A stretch of 64,000 bases of DNA, from contig NZ_CP016808.1 of NCBI RefSeq assembly GCF_002741035.1, forward strand, positions 3,038,001 to 3,102,000, in the 5' to 3' direction. Position 1 is the first letter of the stretch. The number at the start of each line of letters is the position of its first letter. Below are positions 34,261 to 43,650 of this stretch, piece after piece. The notes under the pieces are model-generated. The model searched no databases and was not told the DNA's origin. It saw only the letters and a list, made by a program, of their open reading frames with translations. The translations under genes and the position numbers were made by a program. The stretch is from Paenibacillus sp. BIHB 4019. GTDB taxonomy: Bacteria > Bacillota > Bacilli > Paenibacillales > Paenibacillaceae.

Positions 34261-37200
34261 TTGAACAAGCGAAAATGGCTTTCGGCCGCATGCTCCTGTT
34301 TATTGGTGCTGTCCATGTTCGTATCTGCTGTTCCTGCCTATGCGGCAGATGAACCGCAAAACGGAGACAATTCGGTTAATGTGAGCGCAGCGGTACGTGA
34401 TGATTTTACTGAGCAGCAATTGAAGGATAACGACTATATTCTTTATTTTGTGAATGCAGGGGACCCAACGCCATCTACAGTAGAAGGCACCGATAAGTTT
34501 GGGCTGTATTCCTCCGTAACCGAGCAGGTATATGGAGTGGATGCCGTAACCGGGAAAAAATGGGGGTTAGTGACGACTGCAACAGCTGCAAGAACAGGCG
34601 ATGCTTCTACGAAGCTGGGGACGCTGCGTTATTATAATGGCACGCAAGTAAGGGATAAGGCGATCGAATACAAATTCGAGCTGCCGGAAGACCGCTATGA
34701 TATTACGTTTGGATACAAAAATCCGTGGAGCGGCCGCAGTGTCAATATGGTTGTGAACGGAACAAATCTCTCTGGTGAATACAGCATTGGCGAGTATGAC
34801 GCAGTGAAGGAGGTTACTTATCGAAATGTAAGCCTAACGGGCAATGAAATGCAGGTTCGCGTTCAAGGTCCGGCTACTGCAGCATTAAGCAATTATAATG
34901 ATCCAATGCTTAGCTATATTATTGTCCGTCTGAATGTCACAATCCCGTTATCCGATCTGGGAGATAAGCTGGATGAGGCAAGAAGCGAGGCATTGGATGT
35001 GAAATACACACGCTATAGCGTACAGGTGCTAAATGATGCAATCGCTGCTGCTTCGGATGTGTTTGATGCACTATCTGCGAATGGCACAGACATGCAGGAC
35101 CCGGCGGTGCAGGAGCAGGTTCGCGCGGCTATCGCTTCATTGAATGCGGCGCTTGCCCAGCTATCGCTGGATGTGCCGAATACATCGTTTAAGCCGGGCG
35201 CGGTATGGAATGATACGAGCGGTGCGCTTATTCAGGCGCATGGCGGCGGCATCATTTATGATGAGCATACGCAAAAATATTATTGGTATGGCGAGGATAA
35301 AACCAATGGCTATTTGCCGGCACGCGGCGTTCGGGTATACTCCTCAACCGATTTATACAATTGGGAGGATCATGGTCTGGCGTTGACTGCGATTGAGTCG
35401 ATGGATGATTTTACGAATGATCCGCTTATTTCCCAGCTTTATGCAGGGAGAACCGATCAAGCCAGCATTTTCAATGATATTGGGACGAATCGCATTATCG
35501 AGCGCCCAAAGGTCATTTACAATGATGCAACCGGGAAATACGTCATGTGGATGCATACGGATGGTCCGTCGGAAACATCGACAGCCAACTATGCAAAGGC
35601 GGAAGCTGGGTATGCCTTGAGCGATTCGCCAACAGGACCATTCGTCTATGGCGAAAGCCACCGGATGGACCGTGCTCCTGCGGACGCCACCTACAATGGG
35701 CAGCCTAACCAGCCGGGAATGGCGCGGGACATGACGCTGTTCAAAGATGATGATGGCACAGCTTACCTCGTCTATTCCAGCGAGGAAAATATGACGATGT
35801 ACATCTCCAAGCTGAATGAAGAGTACACCGATATTGTCGGTTGGCATAAAGACGGCAATGTCGAGCGCGATACCGTATACAAAGCCGAATATGGTGTCGA
35901 TTACGTCCGGGTATTTCCGGGAGGACAGCGCGAGGCGCCTGCCTTGTTCAAATATCAAGGCAAATATTATATGATTACGTCCGGGGCAACCGGTTGGGAT
36001 CCAAACCTTGGGAAATACACCGTTGCCGATAATATTTTCGGCGAATGGAAGCCAATGCGCGATGTAGCGCCGGGCAGCTCCACGACGTTTGGCTCGCAAA
36101 GCACGCATGTTCTTCCGATTGATCCAGCAGCGGGCAAGTTCCTCTATATGGGTGATCGCTGGGACAAAAATGACCTGAAAAATTCGCGTTACATCTGGCT
36201 GCCGATCGAATTTGGCCAAAATGATGAAATCGCGCTGCGCTGGCGCGATGAATGGACGCTGGATGAGCTAAGTGCAATGGGACGTATTACGATTGATACG
36301 CCATTGCCTACGCAAACCTCGATTGGCAAAGTGCCTGTACTGCCCAATACGGTGCAAATTACAGTGTCTGGCGGTTCGCAAACGACGGCTGCAATTGCTT
36401 GGAATGCAACGCCGGAGCTATTCGCCAAACCGGGCATCGTGACGCTGAAGGGTACGCTTAGCGGGGCGAGCACCAAAACGATTGAACAGCAAATTTATGT
36501 GGTACCGGATCGCAGCGCTTATTTCGTTCATGCCGGAGGCGCGGCGACAGCCGATTATAACGACATGATTTCCTACATGGAAGATACGCTTATTAATAAA
36601 GAAGCGATCGATCAGCAATATGACCCGGATAACGGCCGGAATTGGGGTTATGTGGGTAACAATACATTAACCTCTGGTACGGCTAGTGGCGATTTGTTCG
36701 CTTCGCTGCGTTATTTAAAGTCTGGAACAGGCGATGATTTGCCGTACCGTTTTGATATTGCGAATGGCGAATACGATGTTTATGTCGGTTTGTATGATCC
36801 ATGGTCGCAATATAATCCTGGCACACGCAAAGCTCAAATCATTATTAATGATGAAATTAAAACGAACAGCTATACATTCAGCGCTTCGCGAGATGTACTT
36901 GGCTACGAAGATGTGAATGTGTCTGACGGCAAGCTGGCGCTGACGATTCGTCGGGCGGTCAGCGGCGCTCCTGATCCGCAAATTAGCTGGATTATGATTG
37001 TTGCTAAGGAGCAGACAGCGGCGCAGGCGGCTAACCGTCTGGGCGAAATAGCGGCACCAGCTCAAGGAGCGGTACAGTTGACGCTGCCGGAAGCCCCAGA
37101 AGGCTTCACAGTAGCGATCAAATCTTCCAACAGTGCGGTAATTGGTACCGATGGTACGATTACGCCGCCAGAGCAAGCGACAACGGTTCAATTGGAGCTG

Positions 37201-37983
37201 GAAGTGACGCGGCTGTCGGATCAGACCAGCGCTGTCATCGTTCGTTCCGTTATCGTTCCTGCCAAAGCAAGCAGCGGCGGCGGAACGGATCCGGGAACGA
37301 ACCCTGGGACAGATCCGGGAACGAATCCGGGAACGAATCCAGGCTCGGGCTCAGGAAGCGGCTCAGGCAATGGGACGAATCCAGGCACTACGCCGGGCAC
37401 AGGAACGGATCCGGGAACAAATCCAGGAACAGGTACGAATCCGCCTTCATTCCCGGATGTCAGCAATCACTGGGCAGGAGCGGCAATTGGCAAGCTGACG
37501 GCCCAAGGCCTTATGAAAGGTTATCCCGATGGTACATTCCAGCCGGATAGAAAGATGAATCGTGCAGAGTTTATGACGATTATTTTCCGCTTATTGAAGC
37601 TGGATGCGGCTGCTGGCTCATCGAAATTTAATGATGTGTCAGAAGGAGCTTGGTATGCGGGTTCGGTAAATGCTTTGGCCAATGAAGGAATTGTGAGCGG
37701 ATTTGCTGACGGCAGCTTTAAGCCAAATCAGGAAATTACCCGCGAGGAAGCTTTTGTCATTTTGTATCGTGCGATTAAGGGGCAGCTTGCTGCTGGCACA
37801 GCAAGTGGCGAAGGCGGCTTCAAGGATAGCGACAGCGTTTCGGCCTGGGCAGCGGAAGCGGTTCAAGCGTTAGCAGAACATGGACTGATCAGCGGTTATA
37901 AGGATGGTTCCATCAAACCGGAGCAATCGATCAATCGGGCTGAAATAGCTACAATTATTGCGAAGCTTTTGCAAGAGCAATAG
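34261..37983 (+). CDS. secreted GH43-family glycoside hydrolase with SLH anchor
   Basis: TTG 34261 is chosen because it opens a clear signal peptide (MNKRKWLSAACSCLLVLSMF, cleavage near AYA-AD) behind GAGGGG; the frame is open upstream but not signal-like. The 1240 residues hold a carbohydrate-binding-like domain (about 45-235), a FIVAR-like helical segment (about 240-300), a five-bladed GH43 catalytic domain (about 310-675, beginning HGGGIIYDEHTQKYYWYGED), a Big_4 Ig-like domain (about 680-750), a second binding-like domain (about 755-915), a Pro/Gly/Thr linker (about 1003-1063) and three SLH motifs to the end. It should sit on the cell wall and trim plant or microbial polysaccharide. The exact sugar specificity cannot be read. 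Confidence 0.87.
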   Translation: MNKRKWLSAACSCLLVLSMFVSAVPAYAADEPQNGDNSVNVSAAVRDDFTEQQLKDNDYILYFVNAGDPTPSTVEGTDKFGLYSSVTEQVYGVDAVTGKKWGLVTTATAARTGDASTKLGTLRYYNGTQVRDKAIEYKFELPEDRYDITFGYKNPWSGRSVNMVVNGTNLSGEYSIGEYDAVKEVTYRNVSLTGNEMQVRVQGPATAALSNYNDPMLSYIIVRLNVTIPLSDLGDKLDEARSEALDVKYTRYSVQVLNDAIAAASDVFDALSANGTDMQDPAVQEQVRAAIASLNAALAQLSLDVPNTSFKPGAVWNDTSGALIQAHGGGIIYDEHTQKYYWYGEDKTNGYLPARGVRVYSSTDLYNWEDHGLALTAIESMDDFTNDPLISQLYAGRTDQASIFNDIGTNRIIERPKVIYNDATGKYVMWMHTDGPSETSTANYAKAEAGYALSDSPTGPFVYGESHRMDRAPADATYNGQPNQPGMARDMTLFKDDDGTAYLVYSSEENMTMYISKLNEEYTDIVGWHKDGNVERDTVYKAEYGVDYVRVFPGGQREAPALFKYQGKYYMITSGATGWDPNLGKYTVADNIFGEWKPMRDVAPGSSTTFGSQSTHVLPIDPAAGKFLYMGDRWDKNDLKNSRYIWLPIEFGQNDEIALRWRDEWTLDELSAMGRITIDTPLPTQTSIGKVPVLPNTVQITVSGGSQTTAAIAWNATPELFAKPGIVTLKGTLSGASTKTIEQQIYVVPDRSAYFVHAGGAATADYNDMISYMEDTLINKEAIDQQYDPDNGRNWGYVGNNTLTSGTASGDLFASLRYLKSGTGDDLPYRFDIANGEYDVYVGLYDPWSQYNPGTRKAQIIINDEIKTNSYTFSASRDVLGYEDVNVSDGKLALTIRRAVSGAPDPQISWIMIVAKEQTAAQAANRLGEIAAPAQGAVQLTLPEAPEGFTVAIKSSNSAVIGTDGTITPPEQATTVQLELEVTRLSDQTSAVIVRSVIVPAKASSGGGTDPGTNPGTDPGTNPGTNPGSGSGSGSGNGTNPGTTPGTGTDPGTNPGTGTNPPSFPDVSNHWAGAAIGKLTAQGLMKGYPDGTFQPDRKMNRAEFMTIIFRLLKLDAAAGSSKFNDVSEGAWYAGSVNALANEGIVSGFADGSFKPNQEITREEAFVILYRAIKGQLAAGTASGEGGFKDSDSVSAWAAEAVQALAEHGLISGYKDGSIKPEQSINRAEIATIIAKLLQEQ
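37276..37442 (+). repeat. degenerate short tandem repeats encoding the Pro/Gly linker
   Basis: Units related to GATCCGGGAACGAATCCGGG recur through the linker-coding segment, giving NPGT/DPGT and SGSG repeats in the protein. The period is a multiple of three, so this is a flexible-linker repeat rather than a DNA-level element. Confidence 0.75.
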
Positions 37984-37990
37984 GAAATGA

Positions 37991-38034
37991 AAAAAAGCAA
38001 GGTTCCCCGAATCGTTGGGGAGCCTTGCTTTTTT
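37991..38034. terminator. bidirectional terminator between GH43 and chemotaxis genes
   Basis: An 18-base stem (37991-38008 with 38017-38034) with one G-T pair has A-rich and T-rich flanks on opposite sides, so it can serve both convergent genes. Confidence 0.9.
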
Positions 38035-38072
38035 GCTTTATTTTTGAGCGGTCCCGTTAAACGGAGCCTTCG

Positions 38073-39803
38073 TTAGTTCACTTTAAAGCTGGAAATAGCC
38101 GCCTCCAGATCGCCGACAATGCGATTCAGCGCTTGGGCCGATGATGCGATATGCTCCATCTGTGCAAGCTGCTCCTCCGTTGCGGCCGCCACGTCATCGG
38201 TTTTCTCCAAATTGGAGGAAGCTCCTGCCGCAGCTGATTCTGTCGAAGCGCTAATTTGCTGTGAGCCTGCGGATAATTGCTCAGCAATAGCCGAATTATC
38301 ATGGAGCTGATTCGCAATTTGCTCAATCGCGATAGAGATGGCATTAAGCCGCTCCTGCACGACGTTCAGCTGTCCGCCGCCATTTTCGACCTCTTGGACG
38401 GTTGTCGCCATATAGCTCGATGCACTGGCAATTTCACTGCGCGTGCCAGCTACGAGCGTATTGATGCTTTCTGCTGATTCCAGCGAGGCTGCTGCCAGCT
38501 TGCGAATTTCCTCTGCCACAACGGCAAACCCTTTGCCTTGATCCCCTGCACGTGCAGCCTCAATGGAGGCGTTCAGTGATAAAATATTCGTTTGACCGGC
38601 GAATGCGGTAATATTTTGAGCGATTTTGCCGATTTGCTGCGAGCGATGCTCAAGGGAATGAATGCTTTCGGACAGCTTCGTTATGACGGCGCGAATGTCC
38701 TCCATCTGGTTAACGAGCGTATTCAATGCCTGCTGGCTTTGCTCGGTTTGCTCTGACGTTCCAGAGGAATGCATCGCAATGGAAGTTGTATTTTCGGCAA
38801 TCCGCTGAATGCCTACCGCCATCTCTTCAATCGCACGGGACGTCTCCTGCGCCGTTCTTGCTTGAACCATCGAGCTTTGAGCAACCTCCTGAATCCGAAT
38901 CGCGGTATGCTCTGCCGCCTCAGTCGATTCCTGTGATGCGGCTGTCAGCTGGGAGGAGGCAGCGCTCACCTCGATCGCAGACTCCGAAATGCCGCTAATG
39001 AGCTTGCGCATCGTGTCAATCATATGATCGACGGCAGCTGATATGCGGCCAAGCTCATCGGTTCCAGGATTTTCATCTCGCTGCACGGTCAAATCTCCCG
39101 CCGCTACTTGGTTGGATTTGGCGACAATCGTGCGGACTGTCCGCATAATTTGACGGACGGTGAAGATAACAACGACGACTAAAAGAAGCGTAACTAAAGT
39201 AGTTGCTATGAAAGCTACAAGTTGATTTTGCTTTACTTGCTTGTTGATGGCCGCAATTGTCAGCTCCGAATGCTTGTCTAAGCTTTCTCCAATCTCGTCA
39301 ATGCCGGAGCGGCTGGATTTAAAAGCGTCGTCAATTTCGGCATTGCGGAACTGGTGCTGGCCCCCGGCAGCAGCCTGTACGGCAGCAGAGGACCATAATT
39401 CAAATTTCGGCTGAAACTGGCCCAAAATATCCTCAATCGTGCGGCCAGACTCGCCATATGCCAATTTTTTCAAAGATTGCGCTTCAATAATAACATTTGC
39501 TTGTCCAACACGTTCGGATACCTGCGCGATATTCTCGGACAACTCTTTGCGGGCTTCCTCTGTTTCAGCCGCGTTCAACGTACCAGACTCCACTTTTAAA
39601 TACGCTTGATAAGCTTGATACATGTCACGGTCTGCATTCAAAATCAGTGAATTGACCTGATTGGATGTGTCATAAATCTCCTCTGTCATCGTACGCACAA
39701 TTTGCTGCTGCCCGTTCAGGTAGTACAAGCTCGACAGCACATACGCAATAAGCGGAATTGCAGCAAGCAGAGCAAGCCGCCAGCGTAAAGATAGTTTTAA
39801 CAT
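38073..39803 (-). CDS. methyl-accepting chemotaxis protein
   Basis: 576 residues. A first membrane segment (about 8-30), a helical extracytoplasmic sensor of about 165 residues (four-helix-bundle type) and a second membrane segment (about 190-212) precede a HAMP domain and a long signalling coiled coil. The hairpin tip is conserved: [20 protein letters not shown], then [15 protein letters not shown]. It would transmit an external signal to CheA/CheW at the cell pole. It is the last host gene before the prophage integrase. Confidence 0.93.
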   Translation of the reverse strand: MLKLSLRWRLALLAAIPLIAYVLSSLYYLNGQQQIVRTMTEEIYDTSNQVNSLILNADRDMYQAYQAYLKVESGTLNAAETEEARKELSENIAQVSERVGQANVIIEAQSLKKLAYGESGRTIEDILGQFQPKFELWSSAAVQAAAGGQHQFRNAEIDDAFKSSRSGIDEIGESLDKHSELTIAAINKQVKQNQLVAFIATTLVTLLLVVVVIFTVRQIMRTVRTIVAKSNQVAAGDLTVQRDENPGTDELGRISAAVDHMIDTMRKLISGISESAIEVSAASSQLTAASQESTEAAEHTAIRIQEVAQSSMVQARTAQETSRAIEEMAVGIQRIAENTTSIAMHSSGTSEQTEQSQQALNTLVNQMEDIRAVITKLSESIHSLEHRSQQIGKIAQNITAFAGQTNILSLNASIEAARAGDQGKGFAVVAEEIRKLAAASLESAESINTLVAGTRSEIASASSYMATTVQEVENGGGQLNVVQERLNAISIAIEQIANQLHDNSAIAEQLSAGSQQISASTESAAAGASSNLEKTDDVAAATEEQLAQMEHIASSAQALNRIVGDLEAAISSFKVN

Positions 39804-39907
39804 GGAATCCCGCCCTCTCTTTCTAAGTCACCTAGCATGTAATATATATCGGTGAAATGTAGATTTACCCTTTATATACTGGGGTTTTTCTGGTATGGAA
39901 GTGTCTA

Positions 39908-39926
39908 ATGGTCACAAAATGGTCAC
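39908..39926. repeat. direct repeat next to integrase, possible attachment-site arm
   Basis: ATGGTCAC occurs twice, 11 bases apart, between the chemotaxis gene and the 3' end of the integrase gene, where a prophage left junction is expected. The right junction is outside the window, so the core cannot be confirmed. Confidence 0.3.
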
Positions 39927-39939
39927 CGCGGTATGAAAT

Positions 39940-41115
39940 TTAAGTGGATCGCATGAATTCTCCGAATTTTATTGCTGCTTCTTTTTTGCGTTTTTTAGTC
40001 ACGTGCAGGTAGACTTGTCTGGTTACCTTGTCATCTTTATGTCCAAGCCGTTCCATGATTTCGTGCAATGGCACTCCTGCCTCTGCTAACAACGATGTGT
40101 GAGTGTGACGCATAGAGTGGGGGGTTAGGCTAGAATTAAGGCCAGCTAATTTCAAAATCCTTTTCATACGAGTTTGATAGTGGCCGGTAGGCATTGGGTA
40201 ACCAGGGTATTTGTTTTGATTAATAAATATATATCCCTTGTCGTAATACGTGTTGCGATGGAGCATTTTAAAAGATTTTATCTTTTTAATATAACTGGTG
40301 ACAACATCAACAACGAGAGGATCTACTTGCAGATTTCTTTTTGACGTTTTAGTTTTTGGCGTTTGTAGCTTGTATTCACTTATCTTTCCAGCGGGATTGT
40401 AGTAAGTTTTGGATATACTCAATGACTCCTCAGCAAAATCAAAATCAGTTTCACGTAAAACGCTGAACTCCCCAATTCTAATGCCGGTATATGCAAGTGT
40501 TAAGAATGTTTCGTAATCCCCTTCTAATCCTTGTTCTAACGCTATTTTTAGGAATAGATCAAGTTCTTCTTTTTCTAGATATTTTGGAATATGAACATGG
40601 TTTTCAATATCGTCGACGGTCTCTAATTTTCGAGGTATTTTAGCATATTGCGTAGGGTCCTCTTTAATTATGCCATCTTCCATCGCACTTTTGAAAATCA
40701 TGCGCGCTGTACCGTGTGTACCTCTGATTGAGGTGTCTGCCATCCCAGACTTTTTCATATCTGTGATAGCCGCTTGATACATCTTTTTTGTAATATCTTT
40801 TATTTTCACTAGCTTAAAATATCGCAATAATACTTTCACTTCAATTTTGCGTATTCTAACGGTGCTTTCTTTTACACCACCAAGCAATTCATACTTTTCT
40901 AACCAGTGGCTACTGTATTGTTCAAATGTTTGATCGGTTTCTTCTACATGTATGCCATTCGATAATTCGTACAAAACAGTAGCAGCTGCAGCCTCAGCCT
41001 CTTTTTTTGTTTTGAAACCACGCTTCTTTTTCTGGCGCCTAGCATTAGTTACGGGATCGCGAGGTAAATCAATGACATATCGCCAAGTGTTACCTTCCTT
41101 CTTGATGCTGGCCAT
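39940..41115 (-). CDS. int: tyrosine recombinase / phage integrase
   Basis: 391 residues. The N-terminus has the AP2-like arm-binding pattern WRYVIDLPRDP...GFKTKKEAEAAAA, then a SAM-like core-binding domain, then the catalytic domain with Arg in TGIRIGE near 230, His-x-x-Arg in HSMRHTHTSLL near 330, His in RLGHKDD and the nucleophile Tyr in VTRQVYLHVT near 372. It marks the left end of the prophage and is transcribed toward the host gene, as in many lambdoid Firmicute phages. Confidence 0.93.
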   Translation of the reverse strand: MASIKKEGNTWRYVIDLPRDPVTNARRQKKKRGFKTKKEAEAAAATVLYELSNGIHVEETDQTFEQYSSHWLEKYELLGGVKESTVRIRKIEVKVLLRYFKLVKIKDITKKMYQAAITDMKKSGMADTSIRGTHGTARMIFKSAMEDGIIKEDPTQYAKIPRKLETVDDIENHVHIPKYLEKEELDLFLKIALEQGLEGDYETFLTLAYTGIRIGEFSVLRETDFDFAEESLSISKTYYNPAGKISEYKLQTPKTKTSKRNLQVDPLVVDVVTSYIKKIKSFKMLHRNTYYDKGYIFINQNKYPGYPMPTGHYQTRMKRILKLAGLNSSLTPHSMRHTHTSLLAEAGVPLHEIMERLGHKDDKVTRQVYLHVTKKRKKEAAIKFGEFMRST

Positions 41116-41190
41116 AACGCCACCTCCTTTGAATTAAGGTTTAAGGAAATCTAAGTTAGGAACCCTATAAACAGGCATCCTTTCCTTCAA

Positions 41191-41212
41191 TAAAAGCCCC
41201 GGTTAAGGGGCT
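41191..41212 (-). terminator. terminator overlapping the stop of the small membrane protein gene
   Basis: AGCCCC and GGGGCT pair around a six-base loop; read on the minus strand a T-rich tail TTTATTG follows. The stem overlaps the stop codon at 41211-41213. Confidence 0.7.
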
Positions 41213-41594
41213 ATTGATTAATTTCGTCATCGTTAGATAACGAATCATGATATTTCTTCCACTCTCTCTTCATATATAACATCGCTGCGAATAATGCAAT
41301 GGGTATTGGAACTACGGCAACAGCGTCAGGGTTTGATTCTCCCAATAATGCGGCTACTACGAAAAATAGAAAGAAGTAAAATAGAAATGCACTGACAATG
41401 AATGCAACTATGGAGTATAGGTTTATTATATACCCCTTGTTGTAAAGATAATTTCCTAACAAAGATGATAACACACCAGTTATTGCGCCGACTATTATTC
41501 CAGCAATTAAAGATGGAATACCTAAAGATTTGGCGAGCAACAAACCTGGAAAAAATCCTATAACATAAAATATTATGTACACCTTTTCTTTCAT
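41211..41594 (-). CDS. hypothetical prophage membrane protein
   Basis: 127 residues with a GGAGG-type ribosome site. Four hydrophobic segments are visible (around 5-22, 25-45, 55-85 and 88-108), ending in a charged tail (YMKREWKKYHDS). It lies between integrase and the lysogeny switch, a common place for genes expressed by the lysogen. Family not recognised. Confidence 0.65.
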   Translation of the reverse strand: MKEKVYIIFYVIGFFPGLLLAKSLGIPSLIAGIIVGAITGVLSSLLGNYLYNKGYIINLYSIVAFIVSAFLFYFFLFFVVAALLGESNPDAVAVVPIPIALFAAMLYMKREWKKYHDSLSNDDEINQ

Positions 41595-41627
41595 TTATAA
41601 TTCCTCCTAACGTTTTTCTCGTTTAAT

Positions 41628-42149
41628 TTAAAACGAAGCTAAAGCTTTCTTTTTAGACTCAGATATGGTATTCAAAAGAGCCAAAATACCTGCTGTCATT
41701 GTCAAAATTCCTTCGTACACTAATTTCCAAACAGGAACTTCGAGAGGGTTGTATATAGCAGAGGCCGCAACAAAACCTATAAACAAAATAATTATTGCGA
41801 GATAAATGGAAGACAGAACTATTTTACCTTTTGGAACCATCTCACAACTAATATAAATACACGCATACATGGCACAGCAATTATAGGCAAACCTATGAAT
41901 GAGATATGAGACAAGAGAATCCTCTGGGCCCAACGTTCTAGTAAGGAAAAACTGAATACAGATATATGCGATAATTGCAGTTACCAGAGTTGCGGGCAGA
42001 AATGAAATCCATCTCAAAAAAATTGGCCATCCACCAAAATAACCAGATTTATCTTTAACTTCGATATTGGAACTGTTATCGATATTAATTTCAAAAGGGT
42101 TTACTTTACTTGATTCTTCACTTGTATGAATATATTTTTCTTTTTCCAT
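41628..42149 (-). CDS. hypothetical prophage membrane protein
   Basis: 173 residues with an acidic cytoplasmic N-terminus of about 40 residues and four hydrophobic segments (WISFLPATLVTAIIAYICIQ and three later ones). It is 33 bases upstream of the next membrane-protein gene in the same direction, so the two are probably co-transcribed. Exclusion of other phages is one possible role for such lysogen genes; the sequence does not show it. Confidence 0.65.
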   Translation of the reverse strand: MEKEKYIHTSEESSKVNPFEINIDNSSNIEVKDKSGYFGGWPIFLRWISFLPATLVTAIIAYICIQFFLTRTLGPEDSLVSYLIHRFAYNCCAMYACIYISCEMVPKGKIVLSSIYLAIIILFIGFVAASAIYNPLEVPVWKLVYEGILTMTAGILALLNTISESKKKALASF

Positions 42150-42262
42150 ATACGTCCCCTTGGTTTCATTTTTTTCGAATCTAACCTCATATATGTAATC
42201 GGCGCCATATCGACTAAAAGTTACATCAATTGGGCAACATGACCTAAAAAGGAGATGATGCC

Positions 42263-42613
42263 ATGCCTATGCCGGTATTTAACGACAATAATGATCTTGT
42301 ATACATCGAAATACAAGAAATATACAGTATCCATAAGGATTCTAAATCTAGAAAAATTATCGTAACAGCTGCTTGTGGAAAGTATTACTTACCATCCACA
42401 ATCGAGCAGGTGGATTCCATTATGTCTGATGCAGGTTTTTTCCTTATCGACAAGAACAGGATAATCAATGTCGATCAAGTAAAGGAGTACTACGACGGAC
42501 AGGTTCATGTAGACGGTTCGTATTATGATGTAGCAAAACGCAAACGTCGCAAGCTTCAAAATCTAATTGAGAAACGTTCTCGTGACACGAACGGTCACTA
42601 TAGTTCGACATAA
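42263..42613 (+). CDS. LytTR-type DNA-binding domain protein
   Basis: 116 residues behind AAAAGGAGATGATG. The body fits a stand-alone LytTR domain: IEIQEIYSIHKDSKSRKIIV, then YYLPSTIEQVDSIM, FFLIDKNRIINVDQVKEYYDGQ, ending with a basic RKRRKLQNLIEKR helix. No receiver domain is present. It is divergent from the two membrane-protein genes and may regulate them. Confidence 0.65.
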   Translation: MPMPVFNDNNDLVYIEIQEIYSIHKDSKSRKIIVTAACGKYYLPSTIEQVDSIMSDAGFFLIDKNRIINVDQVKEYYDGQVHVDGSYYDVAKRKRRKLQNLIEKRSRDTNGHYSST

Positions 42614-42751
42614 TACGACATACAGTTTGGAAAATATAGTTTACAATGGCAAGACACCTAGTAGATTGTACGCGATTACATTTTGTCGTAGAATGGCTGT
42701 ATGATCCGTTATAATTAACGAATCAGTTCTACATTTGTTGTACATATCCCG

Positions 42752-42770
42752 TGAAGTAGCTGAGCTACTT
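42752..42770. repeat. palindrome at the end of the small XRE gene
   Basis: GAAGTAGCT and AGCTACTTC form a perfect nine-base inverted repeat with a one-base centre, overlapping the stop of the XRE gene. There is no T-tract, so a terminator role is uncertain. Confidence 0.35.
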
Positions 42771-42986
42771 CTGCTGCTGAATATTCCAGACATAAATATC
42801 GTCCACTTTACATTTTAGGTAATGAGATAAAAGGACTGCTGTCCTGAAATTCATCACCTTTCGCATTGTGCAGTAGTCTGATATTTGTGTTTTACTCTTC
42901 CCGCTTTGATCGGCAAGCCACTGCTGATCTTTACCAATGCGCAAGAGTAAATCCGGTATTCGGCAGCGGACGGGATAAACATCCAT
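42765..42986 (-). CDS. small XRE-family helix-turn-helix protein
   Basis: 73 residues, a single Cro/CI-type fold: IPDLLLRIGKDQQWLADQSG then KSKTQISDYCTMRKVMNFRT. An AAGGTGG ribosome site and a TATAAT box at 43006-43011 (minus strand) precede it, with a LexA-type box over the -35 region. It may be a second repressor or modulator in the lysogeny switch. Confidence 0.78.
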   Translation of the reverse strand: MDVYPVRCRIPDLLLRIGKDQQWLADQSGKSKTQISDYCTMRKVMNFRTAVLLSHYLKCKVDDIYVWNIQQQK

Positions 42987-43022
42987 ATCCGTGCCACCTT
43001 TTTCAATTATAACCTCTAATTC

Positions 43023-43036
43023 AGAACATGTGTTCC
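43023..43036. promoter_or_regulatory. LexA/DinR-type SOS box
   Basis: AGAACATGTGTTCC matches the Bacillus LexA consensus CGAACRNRYGTTYC at 13 of 14 positions with intact GAAC/GTTC arms. It lies between the small XRE gene and the tiny gene at 43100 and overlaps the -35 region of the XRE promoter. Confidence 0.65.
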
Positions 43037-43099
43037 TATTGTTCGGTCGATGTGCTATCCTGTAATTACATTACAAACGGCTGTAAGGGGTGACTGTGT

Positions 43100-43213
43100 T
43101 TGAACGATAACTCAAAAGAAATCATCCGTAATTCGTTGTCCGGACTTACAGAAAAAGAGATTGCACTTGTGAAAGCTGCTATTGATAACTTGAAGTCTAA
43201 AAAGGGCGGCTAA
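43100..43213 (+). CDS. 37-residue prophage protein in the lysogeny region
   Basis: TTG start behind AAGGGGTGA. The peptide is a predicted amphipathic helix (SGLTEKEIALVKAAIDNLKS) with a basic C-terminus. Its stop overlaps the stop of the convergent repressor gene by a few bases. Being downstream of a LexA-type box it could be SOS-induced and act on the repressor, but that is inference. Confidence 0.5.
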   Translation: MNDNSKEIIRNSLSGLTEKEIALVKAAIDNLKSKKGG

Positions 43214-43518
43214 TGTCGTTCTTTTTTCAATCTATCTATTAAATCTAAAATATAACTTTGGTCCTTATCACTTAAATGTACGAAATCTTCTATCATCTGT
43301 TCTAAATCCTCGTTTACATTCTGCTTTACTCCAGTTATAAGCCAGTTTAAATCTTCTTGATAAAACGCAGAAATTTTTGCTAATGTCTCAAAGTCTGGTT
43401 CTGATGTTCCTCTTTCGTAACCTGAATATGTAGTCCTCGCCATCCCCAATTTGTTCGCAGCTTCCTCCTGTGTTAATTTTTTCCTCTTTCTTAATGATTT
43501 CAATCTCTCCGAAAACAA
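43210..43518 (-). CDS. CI-like phage repressor (XRE family)
   Basis: I start at TTG 43518, a few bases after GAGGTGG; an in-frame GTG at 43527 overlaps that ribosome site. The 102 residues have a clear helix-turn-helix (RLKSLRKRKKLTQEEAANKL then MARTTYSGYERGTSEPD) and a short acidic C-terminal helix, without a LexA-like self-cleavage domain. It is divergent from the Cro-like gene and surrounded by three matching operators. Confidence 0.87.
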   Translation of the reverse strand: MFSERLKSLRKRKKLTQEEAANKLGMARTTYSGYERGTSEPDFETLAKISAFYQEDLNWLITGVKQNVNEDLEQMIEDFVHLSDKDQSYILDLIDRLKKERH

Positions 43519-43540
43519 AATTACCACCTCTTTCTAGTTC

Positions 43541-43569
43541 ATTATAATGTCGAGTAATGCGTCATTAAA
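43541..43569 (-). promoter_or_regulatory. leftward promoter with operator O1 in its spacer
   Basis: On the minus strand TATAAT (43541-43546) and a weak TTTAAT (43564-43569) are 17 bases apart. Operator O1 (43548-43564, TGTCGAGTAATGCGTCA) fills almost all of that spacer. Repressor binding would block its own promoter. Confidence 0.65.
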
Positions 43570-43609
43570 CAGATTAAAAACTAAATACTAGATAATCGTA
43601 ATTTACTTG

Positions 43610-43638
43610 TTGACATGACGAGTAACTAGTCATATACT
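43610..43638 (+). promoter_or_regulatory. rightward early promoter with operator O2 in its spacer
   Basis: A perfect TTGACA (43610-43615) and TATACT (43633-43638) are 17 bases apart, and the spacer is exactly the operator O2, TGACGAGTAACTAGTCA (43616-43632). Repressor bound here would exclude RNA polymerase. Confidence 0.85.
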
Positions 43639-43650
43639 AAGTTTAAGAAA

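Noticed and set aside
35353..36219. 288-codon minus-strand frame opposite the GH43 domain
   Set aside because: Antisense shadow of a conserved catalytic domain; no signal, motif or ribosome site.
37276..37442. tandem repeats considered as a possible CRISPR or DNA-binding array
   Set aside because: Units are contiguous, degenerate and in frame, encoding a Pro/Gly linker; there are no spacers.
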